This document shows, piece after piece, positions 45,640 to 54,873 of a stretch of DNA of 64,000 nucleotides. Below the pieces are notes generated by a model. It was not told the origin of the DNA, made no database searches, and was given only the letters and a program-made list of their open reading frames with translations. Both the position numbers and the translations under genes were made by a program. Each line of letters opens with the position of its first letter. The stretch's first letter is position 1. This DNA is from Moorena sp. SIOASIH (GTDB taxonomy: Bacteria; Cyanobacteriota; Cyanobacteriia; Cyanobacteriales; Coleofasciculaceae), in the NCBI RefSeq assembly GCF_010671925.1, contig NZ_JAAHIH010000010.1, forward strand, positions 62,001-126,000, written 5' to 3'.

Positions 45640-45915
45640 CTAACCACCAGCAACAGCTGTGACAATACTCACTTCATCCCCATCGTTAAGTTTTGTTTCT
45701 GTATTTTCCAACAAGCGGATATCTTCCCCGTTCACGTAGAGATTCAAAAATCGACGGGGTTTACCCTGTTCATCGCACATCCGTTGTTTAATCCCAGGAC
45801 AATTACTTTCCAGGGATTCGATCAGTTCAGAAACATTCGTGCCCTGACATTCTACTGTTGCTTGCTCTTGGGTATATTTTTGCAGAGGAGTAGGAATTAA
45901 AACTTTTACAGCCAT
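45640..45915 (-). CDS. MoaD/ThiS-family ubiquitin-like sulfur carrier protein
   Basis: 91 residues from ATG 45915 (MAVKVLIPTPLQKYT); an upstream in-frame start at 45966 adds 17 unlikely residues. The fold motifs LNLYVNGEDIRLLENTETKLNDGDEVSIVTAVAGG include the C-terminal Gly-Gly that is adenylated and thiocarboxylated in this family. It is directly downstream of thrC (385 bp apart, same strand), a pairing that hints at a role other than molybdopterin or thiamine synthesis, for example sulfur donation for an amino-acid pathway. The exact acceptor is not known. Confidence 0.92.
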   Translation of the reverse strand: MAVKVLIPTPLQKYTQEQATVECQGTNVSELIESLESNCPGIKQRMCDEQGKPRRFLNLYVNGEDIRLLENTETKLNDGDEVSIVTAVAGG

Positions 45916-46300
45916 AATCAATATCTTGCTTTGAATTCTCAATTTTGAAGGTTGAATGGTAACCAATCAGCTATCAGCCATCAGCTATCAGTTATCAGCT
46001 ATCAGTTATCAGCTATCAGTTATCAGTTATCAGCTATCAGTTATCAGTTATCAGCTATCAGTTATCAGTTATCAGTTATCAGCTATCAGCCATCAGCCAT
46101 CAGCCATCAGCTATCAGTTATCAGCTTATGGTTTATCACAGGCTAGAAGCCTGTGCCACCACGCTACTAGATCGGTGCTTTTGAGTAAAATAGGCTGACC
46201 ACTGACCGCTGACCACTGACCGCTGACCGCTGACCGCTGACTGCTGACTGCTGACTGCTGACTGCTGACTGCTGACTGCTGATTGCTGATTGCTGATTGC
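45916..46300. repeat. ATCAGCTATCAGTT and GACCGCTGACTGCT arrays
   Basis: 45964-46134 repeats ATCAGTT/ATCAGCT words; 46195-46300 repeats CTGACCG, then CTGACTG, then CTGATTG words up to the thrC stop codon. 46140-46175 carries part of the GGCTAGAAGCCTGTGCC palindrome. Frames across this array are repeat-driven and not genes. Confidence 0.9.
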
Positions 46301-47605
46301 TTAAACTAAAACTTGTTGCCATTCCAGACGGTCTAGGGTGTTAGCCCGCTCTAATGCTTCCTCGAAATTGTCTAGTTTTGGTTCAATGATCAACGGTTCA
46401 CCCACATAGCCTTGAACTGCTTCTTGGGTCTTCAAGCCATTACCAGTGATGTAGGCTACTGTAGTTTCATCGGGGTCAATTTTACCAGCTTCTACCAATT
46501 TCTTGAGTACAGCAATTGTAGTACCTCCTGCAGTTTCGGTGAAGATTCCTTCAGTTTCTGCCAGCAACTTGATACCTTCGATAATTTCTAGATCAGTGAC
46601 GGATTCAATGTTTCCGTTAGTTTTATTAGCTATTTCTAAAGCGTAGATGCCGTCGGCTGGGTTTCCAATCGCAATGGATTTAGCAATGGTGTTGGGCTTG
46701 ACTGGAATAATAAAGTCCCGTCCTGCTTTGAAAGCTTGAGCGATCGGCGAGCAACCTTCTGCTTGAGCACCACTGAAGCGCACTGATTTATCGTCTACTA
46801 GACCGACTTTGATGAATTCTTGGAAGCCTTTGTAGATCTTGGTGTATAGGGAACCTGATGCCAAGGGAGCAACCACATGGTCCGGTAGTTGCCAACCCAG
46901 TTGTTCAGCCACTTCAAAGCCCAAAGTTTTGGAGCCTTCTGAGTAGTAGGGACGTAGGTTAATGTTCACAAATCCCCAACCGTGGCTGTTGGCTACTTCA
47001 CAACAGAGGCGGTTGACTTGGTCGTAGTTGCCTTTGACTGCCATTAATGTGGGGTTGTAAATCAGAGTACCCATCACTTTACCCGCTTCCAAGTCAGCAG
47101 GGATAAACACGCAGCAGTCGAGTCCAGCATGAGCTGCGATCGCAGCAGTAGAATTCGCTAAGTTTCCAGTACTAGCACAGGATACCGTTGAGAAGCCTAA
47201 CTCCCGTGCTCTACTTAGAGCTACTGATACCACCCGGTCTTTGAAGCTGAGGGTGGGCATGTTGACGGCATCATTTTTAATGTAGAGATTTTTTAACCCT
47301 AAGCGTCTAGCCAACCGAGTCGATTTCACTAAGGGAGTCATTCCCGTACCCACATCAATATAGTTATCAGTAGCAAGGGGTAAGAAAGAACGATAGCGCC
47401 AGATGGATTTCGGACCTGCCTCGATGCTCTGGCGGGTTACATGGTTTCTGAGGGTACCGTAGTCATATTTTACTTCCAACGGACCAAAGCATTCCTCACA
47501 AACGTGCATTGCCTTTGGCTCATACTCCGCACCACACTCTTTACACTTGAGCTTGGTAAATGCAGTAGATGTCTGGGTTTTGGGAGTAATTGTGGCTTGG
47601 CTCAT
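46301..47605 (-). CDS. thrC: Threonine synthase
   Basis: 434 residues. An N-terminal zinc-ribbon (CKECGAEYEPKAMHVCEECFGPLEVKYDY, residues about 21-49, quoted here only in part: CKEC and CEEC) is a feature of this cyanobacterial group. PLP-binding Lys is in LSFKDRVVSVAL (about 122), with the CASTGNLANSTAAIAAHAGL phosphate-binding region and AGGTTIAVL near the C-terminus. It converts O-phosphohomoserine to threonine. 385 bp upstream of the moaD-like gene. Confidence 0.95.
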   Translation of the reverse strand: MSQATITPKTQTSTAFTKLKCKECGAEYEPKAMHVCEECFGPLEVKYDYGTLRNHVTRQSIEAGPKSIWRYRSFLPLATDNYIDVGTGMTPLVKSTRLARRLGLKNLYIKNDAVNMPTLSFKDRVVSVALSRARELGFSTVSCASTGNLANSTAAIAAHAGLDCCVFIPADLEAGKVMGTLIYNPTLMAVKGNYDQVNRLCCEVANSHGWGFVNINLRPYYSEGSKTLGFEVAEQLGWQLPDHVVAPLASGSLYTKIYKGFQEFIKVGLVDDKSVRFSGAQAEGCSPIAQAFKAGRDFIIPVKPNTIAKSIAIGNPADGIYALEIANKTNGNIESVTDLEIIEGIKLLAETEGIFTETAGGTTIAVLKKLVEAGKIDPDETTVAYITGNGLKTQEAVQGYVGEPLIIEPKLDNFEEALERANTLDRLEWQQVLV

Positions 47606-48229
47606 GGGTATATCTCTAATTACGTTCTCTAATTACGTTTCTAATTGGTTCGGTCAACACTTGATTAAAAGTAACATACCTCAAAATGCACGTCAAACAT
47701 ACCCGACTTTTTTAGTCGGGATTAATTGCACCCCTTACACAGCAACCATTAACCAGTGGAAATTACTGTCAATTCAGATACAAACGTTTGGTTGGATTAG
47801 TGATATAGGGCTGTGTGTAGGCAAGAGGCAAGAGGCAAGAGGCAAGAGGCAAGAGGAACCCACCCCTAACCCCTCCCAGGAGGGGAAGGCAAGAGGCAAG
47901 AGGCAAGAGGCAAGAGGCAACCTTCAACATTTTTGAATTAAGAATTTAGAATGTAGAATTTAGAATTTGGAATTCTAGATTCTGCATTCTGACAGACAAC
48001 CTACCCTACACCGAATCGCTTTGGGCGAACAACCTGCCAACTTTCGCAACCCCGACTCCCGATTCCCGACTCCCGACTCCCGACTCCCGACTCCCGACTC
48101 CCGACTCCCGACTCCCGACTCCCTAGTAGCGCTGATCGAGATGTGCCTGACATAGGGCGGGAACCGCTATAGTATCCTTCCGAAAGCGGAAAATTATTTC
48201 CAATTCCTCAATATTCCTTCAACTATCCC
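47606..48229. repeat. Intergenic region with CCCGACT hairpin and two repeat arrays
   Basis: The thrC leader has a hairpin, CCCGACT-TTTTT-AGTCGGG (47702-47720), about 97 bp before the thrC start. 47821-47930 is a GCAAGAG array interrupted at 47859-47885 by the CCCCTAACCCCTCCCAGGAGGGG palindrome. 48051-48122 is a GACTCCC array. No gene. Confidence 0.75.
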
Positions 48230-49455
48230 ATGGGCAAGATAGCCAGAACACATAAATTCATCATCATTTGCCTCACTACTCTAATTTTCATTAGTGCTGG
48301 CAGCGCCTCTGCTCAAGACACAGTTATCTTTAGCACAAAAGATATCTTTCATCCCGTTATCGCTAACAACGGTATGGTTTCCTCTCAAGAAGGCTATGCC
48401 TCACAAGCTGGTTTAGCGGTTTTAAAAGAAGGTGGCAATGCCGTTGATGCTGCGGTAACCATTGGGTTTACCCTAGCGGTAACCTTACCCCGAGCTGGCA
48501 ATCTCGGTGGCGGTGGCTTTATGCTCTTACATCTGGCCAAGGATAACCAAACCATTGCTATTGATTATCGGGAGAAAGCACCACTAGCTGCTACTCGTGA
48601 TATGTTTCTGGATAAGAATGGTGAGGTTGACCCAGAAAAGTCTCGATACAGTTATTTATCTGTGGGTGTTCCTGGTACCGTAGCTGGGTTAACTATGGCA
48701 CTAGAAAAATACGGCACTATTTCCTTAGAACGGGCATTACAACCAGCTATAGAATTAGCAGAAAAAGGGTTCCCAGTTTATGAAGATTTGCTGGGCTCTC
48801 TGAGAGACTATAAGCAGAAAATGCAGGCTTCTGAGGCGAGTATGGCTATTTTTTATAAGCCAGGAGGTGTCCCTTATCAGGTAGGGGAAATCTTGGTACA
48901 AAACGATTTAGCCCGTAGTTTAAAGCTAATTGCTAAACATGGGGCTAAAGCTTTTTATGAAGGTGCGATCGCATCCGCTATCGTAGCAGACATGGAAGCC
49001 AATGGTGGTCTGATTACCAAAGAGGATTTAGCCACCTATAAACCCGTGATTCGAGAGCCGATTCGGGGCACTTATCGGGGCTATGAGATTTATTCTATGC
49101 CACCTCCAAGCTCTGGAGGTATCCATCTGGTGCAGATGTTGAATACTTTAGAAGCCTTTCCGATTCGGAAACTGGGACATAATACTGCCCAAACAATTCA
49201 TTTAATGACCGAAAGTATGAAGTTAGCCTATGCTGACCGTTCTAAATTTTTAGGAGATTCTGACTTTGTTACCGTTCCCATTGGTGAATTAACCTCTAAA
49301 ACCTATGCTGAACGAATCCGTCAAGGGATTAATCCCTATCGAGCAACTCCCAGTTCAGAAATTGCCCCTGGTAATATTACTCAACCGATAGAAAGCAATG
49401 ATACTACCCATTATTAAGTGATGGATAAATATGGCAATGCTGTTGGTGACAGCTC

Positions 49456-50682
49456 CTACACTGACCCGTTGGGTTCAGTGTAGGCTTCCCAGCCAATCCG
49501 GCCATCGCTTAGGAGGCGCTGGGCTTTAAGAACGGACTGCCCTGCCGCTCTGTTTCGTATATTGATCGCTGCATTATGATCACGATCGAGGCTGCAACCA
49601 CAATGGGGACAATCGTGCCACCTTGTATGCAGCTTTTTGGGAACTTTTTTGCCACAATTGGAGCAATTCTGTGAGGTGTTTTGGGCACTTACCGGAACCG
49701 CCAACAAGCCAGCATTTTCGGCTTTGCTTGCCAGGATTGTCAGAAAGCTTGACCAACCCGCATCCAATACAGACTTAGCCAATCGGGACTTAGCCAGTCC
49801 CTTTACATTTAACTTTTCGTGAGCTACTACATCGTATTTTGACAGCAAATAATTGGCGGTCTTAAAGTGGAAGTCTTTCCGTTTATCCGCTACTTTTTTG
49901 TGCTGTCTACCAAGTTGCTTGATAGCCTTGAGTCTGTTGCTGCCTCCCTTCTTCCGTCGAGATACCCTTTTCTGAATAACCTTCAATCTTTTTTGAGATT
50001 TTCGGTAATACTGAGGAATTTCTATTGTCTCTCCTTCCGAAGTAGTCAAAAACTCCTTAAGACCAACATCAATACCGACTATTGAGTCAGGATTAATGTC
50101 AGGTTTAACTTCAGGTACAGTTTGATATTCTAGGGACAATACCAGATAATATCCATCACACTTTTTGGTGATCGAAGCTGTTTTGATTTTGAATCCATCA
50201 GGAATAGGGCGATGTAGTACAACCTTGATTTTCCCTATTTTAGGGAGGTTGATAAGATTGCCATCCAAACAACCTTCTTTCATTTGGGGGTAGGTAAAGG
50301 TGCGGTAGCGGTGTTGTTTCTTAAACCTGGGTCTACCACTCCGCTTCCCATTGCAATCCCCCTTAACAAATCTATCAAAAGCGTGCTTTACTCTTTTGAC
50401 TACATCCTGAAGCACCTGGGAATGTATGTCCCTGTACCAAGGATGAGTCTTCTTGAGATTGGGTAAAGTCTTTTTCTGGGAGTAGTAATCTGGATTGTCC
50501 CTTAATTCGGAAAGATGGCAGACAAGAGGACAAGCATTAATTGAACAGCGATTTTCCTCGTACCAACGAAACCGATCGGCCAACAAATAGTTATATTGAG
50601 CACACAGCATTGACAGCCAGTGATCTATCTTGGCTTTTTGCTGCTTTGTTGGTTTTAACCGGTACTGGTACGCGATTCTCAT
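49456..50682 (-). CDS. tnpB: TnpB (IS200/IS605 OrfB-family) nuclease, complete
   Basis: 408 residues. All expected parts are present: N-terminal helix-turn-helix (MRIAYQYRLKPTKQQKAKID), RuvC motifs GIDVGLKEF (Asp), AHEKLNVKGL (Glu) and DRDHNAAINI (Asp), and the zinc ribbon CSNCGKK ... CPHCGCS. The last codons (EAYTEPNGSV) and stop are read through the right-end hairpin, the region from which TnpB guide RNAs are processed. Only distantly similar to the tnpB at 16387, which lacks the ribbon, so the two are separate acquisitions. Confidence 0.93.
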   Translation of the reverse strand: MRIAYQYRLKPTKQQKAKIDHWLSMLCAQYNYLLADRFRWYEENRCSINACPLVCHLSELRDNPDYYSQKKTLPNLKKTHPWYRDIHSQVLQDVVKRVKHAFDRFVKGDCNGKRSGRPRFKKQHRYRTFTYPQMKEGCLDGNLINLPKIGKIKVVLHRPIPDGFKIKTASITKKCDGYYLVLSLEYQTVPEVKPDINPDSIVGIDVGLKEFLTTSEGETIEIPQYYRKSQKRLKVIQKRVSRRKKGGSNRLKAIKQLGRQHKKVADKRKDFHFKTANYLLSKYDVVAHEKLNVKGLAKSRLAKSVLDAGWSSFLTILASKAENAGLLAVPVSAQNTSQNCSNCGKKVPKKLHTRWHDCPHCGCSLDRDHNAAINIRNRAAGQSVLKAQRLLSDGRIGWEAYTEPNGSV

Positions 50683-50750
50683 TTGACTTGTTCTCTAGCT
50701 CATCGACCTACTATTAGTATAATATACAGCTAGTCAAAGCGCCAGTCAGA

Positions 50751-50840
50751 ATGAAAACAATAAAAATGACAATTAGACTTACCGATTTCGAGAAAAGACA
50801 ACTGGAGCAAGAAGCAAAACGGAGGGGAATGACTCAGTAA
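50751..50840 (+). CDS. Ribbon-helix-helix (CopG/Arc-like) peptide, probably truncated
   Basis: 29 residues: MKTIKMTIRLTDFEKRQLEQ is the strand and first helix of an RHH DNA-binding domain, followed by EAKRRGMTQ and a TAA where a second helix (SxxIR) would be expected. It is divergent from tnpB (68 bp between starts). Probably a decayed autoregulator or antitoxin-like gene carried by the element. Confidence 0.6.
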   Translation: MKTIKMTIRLTDFEKRQLEQEAKRRGMTQ

Positions 50841-51483
50841 TCAATACAATGAAGTTTTATAGCTCTTCTTCCTGATCCAAAAGACCCTGTGCAAAATTAA
50901 TCCCACACTCATGCTGCGCATTGAGATGTGGGGCTTCTTTTGCAGGACAGTTAATACCTATACTTTAAACTTCAGATATGGCAGTACAATTACTGTACCG
51001 GGAACGGGTATTCTCCTCAACAATGAAATGGATGATTTTTCAGCTAAGCCAGGGGTTGCCAATTTTTTTGGATTAACTGGAGCAGAATTCAATGCTATAG
51101 CACCACAGAAAAGGATGCTGAGTTCTATGACTCCAACAATTGTGCTCAAAGATGGTAAGGCTTATCTGGTCACTGGCAGTCCAGGAGGGAGTAAGATTAT
51201 TACCACCGTTTTGCAATTGATTCTGAATTTAATTGATCACCAGCTCAATATTGCTACAGCTACTAATGCCATTCGGGTACATCATCAATGGTTACCGGAT
51301 CAACTTTTTGTAGAACAGGGTTTAAATGGTGATACAATCCAGTTATTAAACTATAAAGGATATAAGATTTCGGTGGATGATTCTATGGGGAGTACCCAGA
51401 GTATCATGTACATTAACAATTCATTTGAAGGTGCATCTGATCCTCGCCGACCTGGTGCCTTAACCAAATGGTTATTAACATAG

Positions 51484-51731
51484 CATTTACTTTAGCAATC
51501 CGTGTAGGAATTGTGGGAATTTTTGATCGTAAGGTAAGCATTCAGCTGTCAGCTGTCAGCTGTCAGCCGTCAGCCGTCAGCCAATGGCTCTTCCCGTAGC
51601 CTGCCCGTAGCCCATAAGCTGATAACTGATAGCTGAATGCTTACATCATAAGTTCCCGACTCCCAACTCCCGACTCCCGACTCCCGACTCCCGACTCCCT
51701 ATTCCCTATTCCCTGTTCCCTTTGCTATTAC
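51484..51731. repeat. CAGCTGTCAGC and GACTCCC arrays
   Basis: 51539-51582 repeats GTCAGCC/GTCAGCT; 51655-51724 repeats GACTCCC then CCTATTC/CCTGTTC words. Between lies a GGCTGATAACTGATAGCTG stretch. No gene. Confidence 0.8.
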
Positions 51732-52520
51732 ATGCCTCCACCAAATCCTAAGAATAAATGCCTAGATTGCTTAGGGATGAAATTGGAAGGAATGCTGATT
51801 CCGCCAAACAAACAAAAACGTAAGTTTTGGCAACAACCCTCTAAAATCCCGCAGATTAATTTATACCTAACCATTCAATTTAAGCAGCAGTGGGAAGAGT
51901 TGCTCGAAGGTCGTGTTAAATTTGGACTCAAAGGTGGAGTACTGCGCCTTCATCTCCAAAATGGTAATATCCCCTATGAATTCCGTGACCTTGGTGGTTA
52001 TCTTCAACTGGCAACAGTAGGTAATCAACAGCCACCATGGCCTAGTTGTGATCTCAAGCAGCGTCCAACAGACCCTAATGGCAACAGGGAAAAAGGGGGA
52101 GGTAATGTTACTCCAGAAGCTACCCAATCGCAATCCCACGAGACATCCCAACTAGAATATCAACCAGAATCCTACGAGACATCCCACGAGACCGATCAAG
52201 TTTCCTGGTGCCACATTACCAATCAAGTTTCGGCGGAAAATCCTGCCTGGATTTTTGAAGAAGAGAAGGGGAATGGTGTTTTATTTGGTTGTCTGAATCG
52301 GGTAAAGCTAGCAACTGTCAATGTCACTGCTTTACCCTGTCGTATCCAAGCAATCTTTGAAGTATCCCAGGGAGATATTTGTGTAACTGAAGTTGAGGGG
52401 TTGTGGTCCAATAACCTCACCCGCAATAAAACCGTTGTGCTAAACAGACTGATTGTGGAACATTTGTTGGTAACTAAATTTAAGCCCTATCTGTCTCGAG
52501 TGAAATTGCAATATGGGTGA
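51732..52520 (+). CDS. Uncharacterised protein with central variable linker
   Basis: 262 residues, ATG start. Three parts: N-terminal half (PQINLYLTIQFKQQWEELLEGRVKFGLKGGVLRLHLQNGNIPYEF) looks like a compact beta-strand domain; about 110-155 is a Ser/Glu/Thr/His-rich linker with repeated HETSQ/YETSHET words; a C-terminal domain (PAWIFEEEKGNGVLFGCLNRVKLATVNV...) again alternates strands. No known family recognised. The stop overlaps the start of the pentapeptide-repeat gene by eight bases, so the pair is probably translationally coupled. Confidence 0.8.
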   Translation: MPPPNPKNKCLDCLGMKLEGMLIPPNKQKRKFWQQPSKIPQINLYLTIQFKQQWEELLEGRVKFGLKGGVLRLHLQNGNIPYEFRDLGGYLQLATVGNQQPPWPSCDLKQRPTDPNGNREKGGGNVTPEATQSQSHETSQLEYQPESYETSHETDQVSWCHITNQVSAENPAWIFEEEKGNGVLFGCLNRVKLATVNVTALPCRIQAIFEVSQGDICVTEVEGLWSNNLTRNKTVVLNRLIVEHLLVTKFKPYLSRVKLQYG

Positions 52521-53595
52521 GGAAAAATCTCAACCGATTCTGCTAAGCCTGATCAAGCGGGTTGTAGTGGCAGAAACAGACAATCTTGAGCAGTTGACCG
52601 CAATGGTTGGGCTGAATCTGGCTGAGGACTTCACTGGGGCTGACTTAAGTTACACTGACCTCAGCCAAGCTAGGTTGATTGAAGGGGATTTCAGAGGAAC
52701 GGATTTCCGGGGGGCTAACCTCCAAGGTGCCAACTTCTGTAATGCTGACTTGAGGGGGGCTGATTTCAGGAATGCGAATCTAAGCATGAGCGACTTCAGG
52801 AGTGCTAATCTCCAGGGGGTAAGCCTTGGTGGTGCTGACCTGAGGGGGATACGATTAGATGGGGCTAATGTCAGGGATGGTGACCTCAGTGGTGCTGACT
52901 TGAGGGGAGCTGACCTCAGGAAAACTGACCTGACTGGTGTCAATCTTAGCGAGGCTAAATTGGGAGGTGCTTACCTCCAGGGGGCTAAACTCAGGGGGGC
53001 TAATCTGGGTAGTGCGATTTTGAGCAGAGCTAACCTTCAGGGGACTAACCTGATCCGTGCCCACCTGGGGGGGGCTGACTTGAGGTGTGTTGATTTATCT
53101 TATGCTAACTTGAGCCGTGCTGAGCTTAGTGAAGCTAATCTCAAAGGTGCGAAACTGAGGGGAACTAATCTCAAAGGTGCTGATTTAAGTTTAGCAGATA
53201 TGACCCAAGTTTGCCTGATTCGTGGTAATTTGAGTTATGTCCATCTGATTCGTGCCAACCTACGCAAAGCTGAGCTGATTCGTACCGACTTAAGTCACAG
53301 TGATCTCAGGGGAGTTGATCTTCAGGGAGCTGACTTGAGTTTGGCTATCTTTGAAAATGCTGACCTTAGGAGTGCTAATCTCAGAAGTGCCAAGATGAAT
53401 CTTTCTGAGTTAGATGGTGCCAATCTCAGGGGGGCTGATTTTACTCATGCTGAGATTAGGGGGGCAAAAGTTAAAGGGGCTAGGTTCGCTAAAAATAGAG
53501 GTATTTCTGATCAGATGAGACGGGTTTTAATGCGCTTAGGGGCAATTTTTGAAGATGACGACCGCGATAGCTCTAGGGTAATTATTTCTCGTTAA
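52513..53595 (+). CDS. Pentapeptide-repeat protein
   Basis: 360 residues. From about residue 38 to 330 the sequence is a continuous A(D/N)LxX repeat (ADLSYTDLSQARLIEG..., ADLRGADLRKTDLTG...) that folds into a right-handed quadrilateral beta-helix. Flanks are short: an N-terminal charged leader and a C-terminal helix (SDQMRRVLMRLGAIFEDDDRD). The overlap with the gene at 51732 (ATGGGTGA) makes co-translation likely. Pentapeptide proteins serve as DNA mimics or scaffolds, but most are of unknown role; there is no fused effector domain here. Confidence 0.92.
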   Translation: MGEEKSQPILLSLIKRVVVAETDNLEQLTAMVGLNLAEDFTGADLSYTDLSQARLIEGDFRGTDFRGANLQGANFCNADLRGADFRNANLSMSDFRSANLQGVSLGGADLRGIRLDGANVRDGDLSGADLRGADLRKTDLTGVNLSEAKLGGAYLQGAKLRGANLGSAILSRANLQGTNLIRAHLGGADLRCVDLSYANLSRAELSEANLKGAKLRGTNLKGADLSLADMTQVCLIRGNLSYVHLIRANLRKAELIRTDLSHSDLRGVDLQGADLSLAIFENADLRSANLRSAKMNLSELDGANLRGADFTHAEIRGAKVKGARFAKNRGISDQMRRVLMRLGAIFEDDDRDSSRVIISR

Positions 53596-53795
53596 GTTAG
53601 GGAGTATCTTTCGGTAAATTGTAGCGCTGGGGGCAGGGAATCGGGAATCGGGAATCGGGAATCGGGAAAAAGTTATGAAAAAACTTTTTATATAAAGGGT
53701 TTAGCAATTTGTCTTGATCCAGTAGCGATTAGGGTGCGTTAGGCTTTGCCGTCACGCACCCACAAGATCTATTACAAGACCGCGATCGCATTTTT
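53596..53795. repeat. GGGAATC array and a GGTGCG hairpin
   Basis: 53632-53667 repeats GGGAATC. A hairpin with arms GGGTGCG (53732-53738) and CGCACCC (53755-53761) resembles the ends of the element at 41913-41987. A HIP1 octamer is at 53781-53790. Confidence 0.6.
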
Positions 53796-54104
53796 CTAAG
53801 CAACGTTATCCCCTGAGGTACGTAAGGGAATTAGAGGCAGCAGGGGAGACAAGGGAATAAGAGACACATTTGAAGTTTCAGTCTTGTCAGGCTCGGGTGC
53901 TTGGAAAGGTTCCTCAAATTGCTCAAACTCCATTTCGGACACTGGTTGCTGTAACAATTTTTCTAATCCAATTTGCGGTTTGACTTCATCAATATCTTCT
54001 TCGAGGATTTGATTGAGCTTAATTTTGTCTTCTATTTCCAGAGTAGTGATTGCTTCAACAATAGACTCGAAAGGAATTAGCATTTTGACAGCAGCTTGTA
54101 TCAT
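53796..54104 (-). CDS. Small acidic protein, antitoxin-like N-terminus
   Basis: 102 residues. The N-terminal half (LIPFESIVEAITTLEIEDKIKLNQILEEDID) resembles short helical antitoxin-like or regulator segments of cyanobacterial addiction modules, then a Glu/Pro-rich acidic middle and a Leu/Pro-rich tail. The tail may be repeat-derived. No toxin gene is next to it. Family not established, low-to-moderate confidence. Confidence 0.5.
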   Translation of the reverse strand: MIQAAVKMLIPFESIVEAITTLEIEDKIKLNQILEEDIDEVKPQIGLEKLLQQPVSEMEFEQFEEPFQAPEPDKTETSNVSLIPLSPLLPLIPLRTSGDNVA

Positions 54105-54873
54105 GTTTACCTTCCGGGATTATGTGTATATGATTACTTAAGTTACTATACTAGCGTCGATTTACCTCTGTGGTAACCCCAGTTTATGTTTATTAACATT
54201 TCCTTCCAAGTCAGCATCTTAACTGTTGACTATTTTCCCAAAATGTGTTTAAACGAGCCATAAAGTTTTACCAGCTATGGTTATTGTCAACAGATCAGTA
54301 CATAGTATGAAAATAACCAAAAATGTATTTAAACATACTATTAAGGATGGAAAACTGCTTTTACCTAGGTTGATTAACAGGGATTATCTGATGTCTGTAT
54401 AATTACTCTAATAGAAATCTCCCGATCTCCCCATCCTCACAGGGGTAGGTTTTTTACATTTGGGTCGGGAGTCGGAAATCGGGAGTCGGGAGGGGTGCGA
54501 CCCCGCGCTTTTTCAAAGCTAAGCGTGAACGCGCAAGCCCTGGGAGTCGGGAGTCGGGAAAAGCAGGAAATGGGGAGAATTATCCCGGAAATTATTGTGT
54601 ATTTTGATACGAATTTTGATTAATTTATACGTAGCGATGCAGCGCGGTCTTGGAAACCCCCACTCGCTATTGCATCAAGACAATAAAAGTACGTACTCGC
54701 CCCTTTGTAAAAAATCTACCCTTGTAAGATCTCCCCACACTCCCCGCGCTTCCCACACTTCCCACACTTCCCACACTTCCCGCGCCCCCGCCCCATCTCC
54801 CTATCTCCCCATCTCCCCATCTCCCCACACTTCCCACACTTCCCACACTTCCCACACTTCCCACAGGTTTATT
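54105..54873. repeat. Non-coding stretch with GGGAGTC, CACTCGCTATTGC and CCCACACTT elements
   Basis: 54465-54560 holds GGGAGTC words and a GCGCTTTTTCAAAGC palindrome. 54657-54682 is a CACTCGCTATTGCATCAAGAC word, also in reverse at 45457 and degenerate at 60561. 54731-54866 is a CCCACACTT/CTCCCCAT array. Frames through the array are repeat-driven. The 54105-54460 part is AT-rich and shows no gene. Confidence 0.8.

Larger units (their letters stand above)
49445..50949 (-). mobile_element. IS200/IS605-type tnpB element inserted in ggt
   Basis: About 1.5 kb between the two halves of ggt. Right-end hairpin at 49455-49484: arms CCTACACTGA and TCAGTGTAGG. Left-end imperfect hairpin at 50902-50933: CCCACA-CTCA-TGC against GCA-TTGAG-A-TGTGGG. 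Contents: tnpB (minus) and a short ribbon-helix-helix remnant (plus). No target duplication is visible, as expected for this family. No tnpA. Confidence 0.88.
48230..51483 (+). pseudogene. ggt: Gamma-glutamyltransferase gene, inactivated by stop codon and tnpB insertion
   Basis: Residues 1-395 (48230-49417) match GGT from the signal peptide (FIIICLTTLIFISAGSASAQ) through EGYASQAGLAVLKEGGNAVDAAV to the autocleavage motif NDTTHY. The next codon is TAA where GGT proteins have Ser (TTHYSVxD); VMDKYGNAV then continues in frame to 49444, and after the inserted element the frame resumes at about 50950 (VNTYTLNFRYGS) to 51483 (RRPGALTKWL). Joined length about 582 residues, normal for GGT. The small catalytic subunit begins at the Thr of TTHY, so the stop four codons later leaves no active enzyme. 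GGT would hydrolyse glutathione in the periplasm. Confidence 0.93.

Noticed and set aside
45952..46198. Overlapping ORFs coding ISYQLS-type peptides
   Set aside because: Purely translated ATCAGCT/ATCAGTT microsatellite.
54595..54873. N-terminal extension of the gene at 54874 (SHTSHTS peptide)
   Set aside because: It is coded by the CCCACACTT array; the ATG at 54874 gives a normal small protein.
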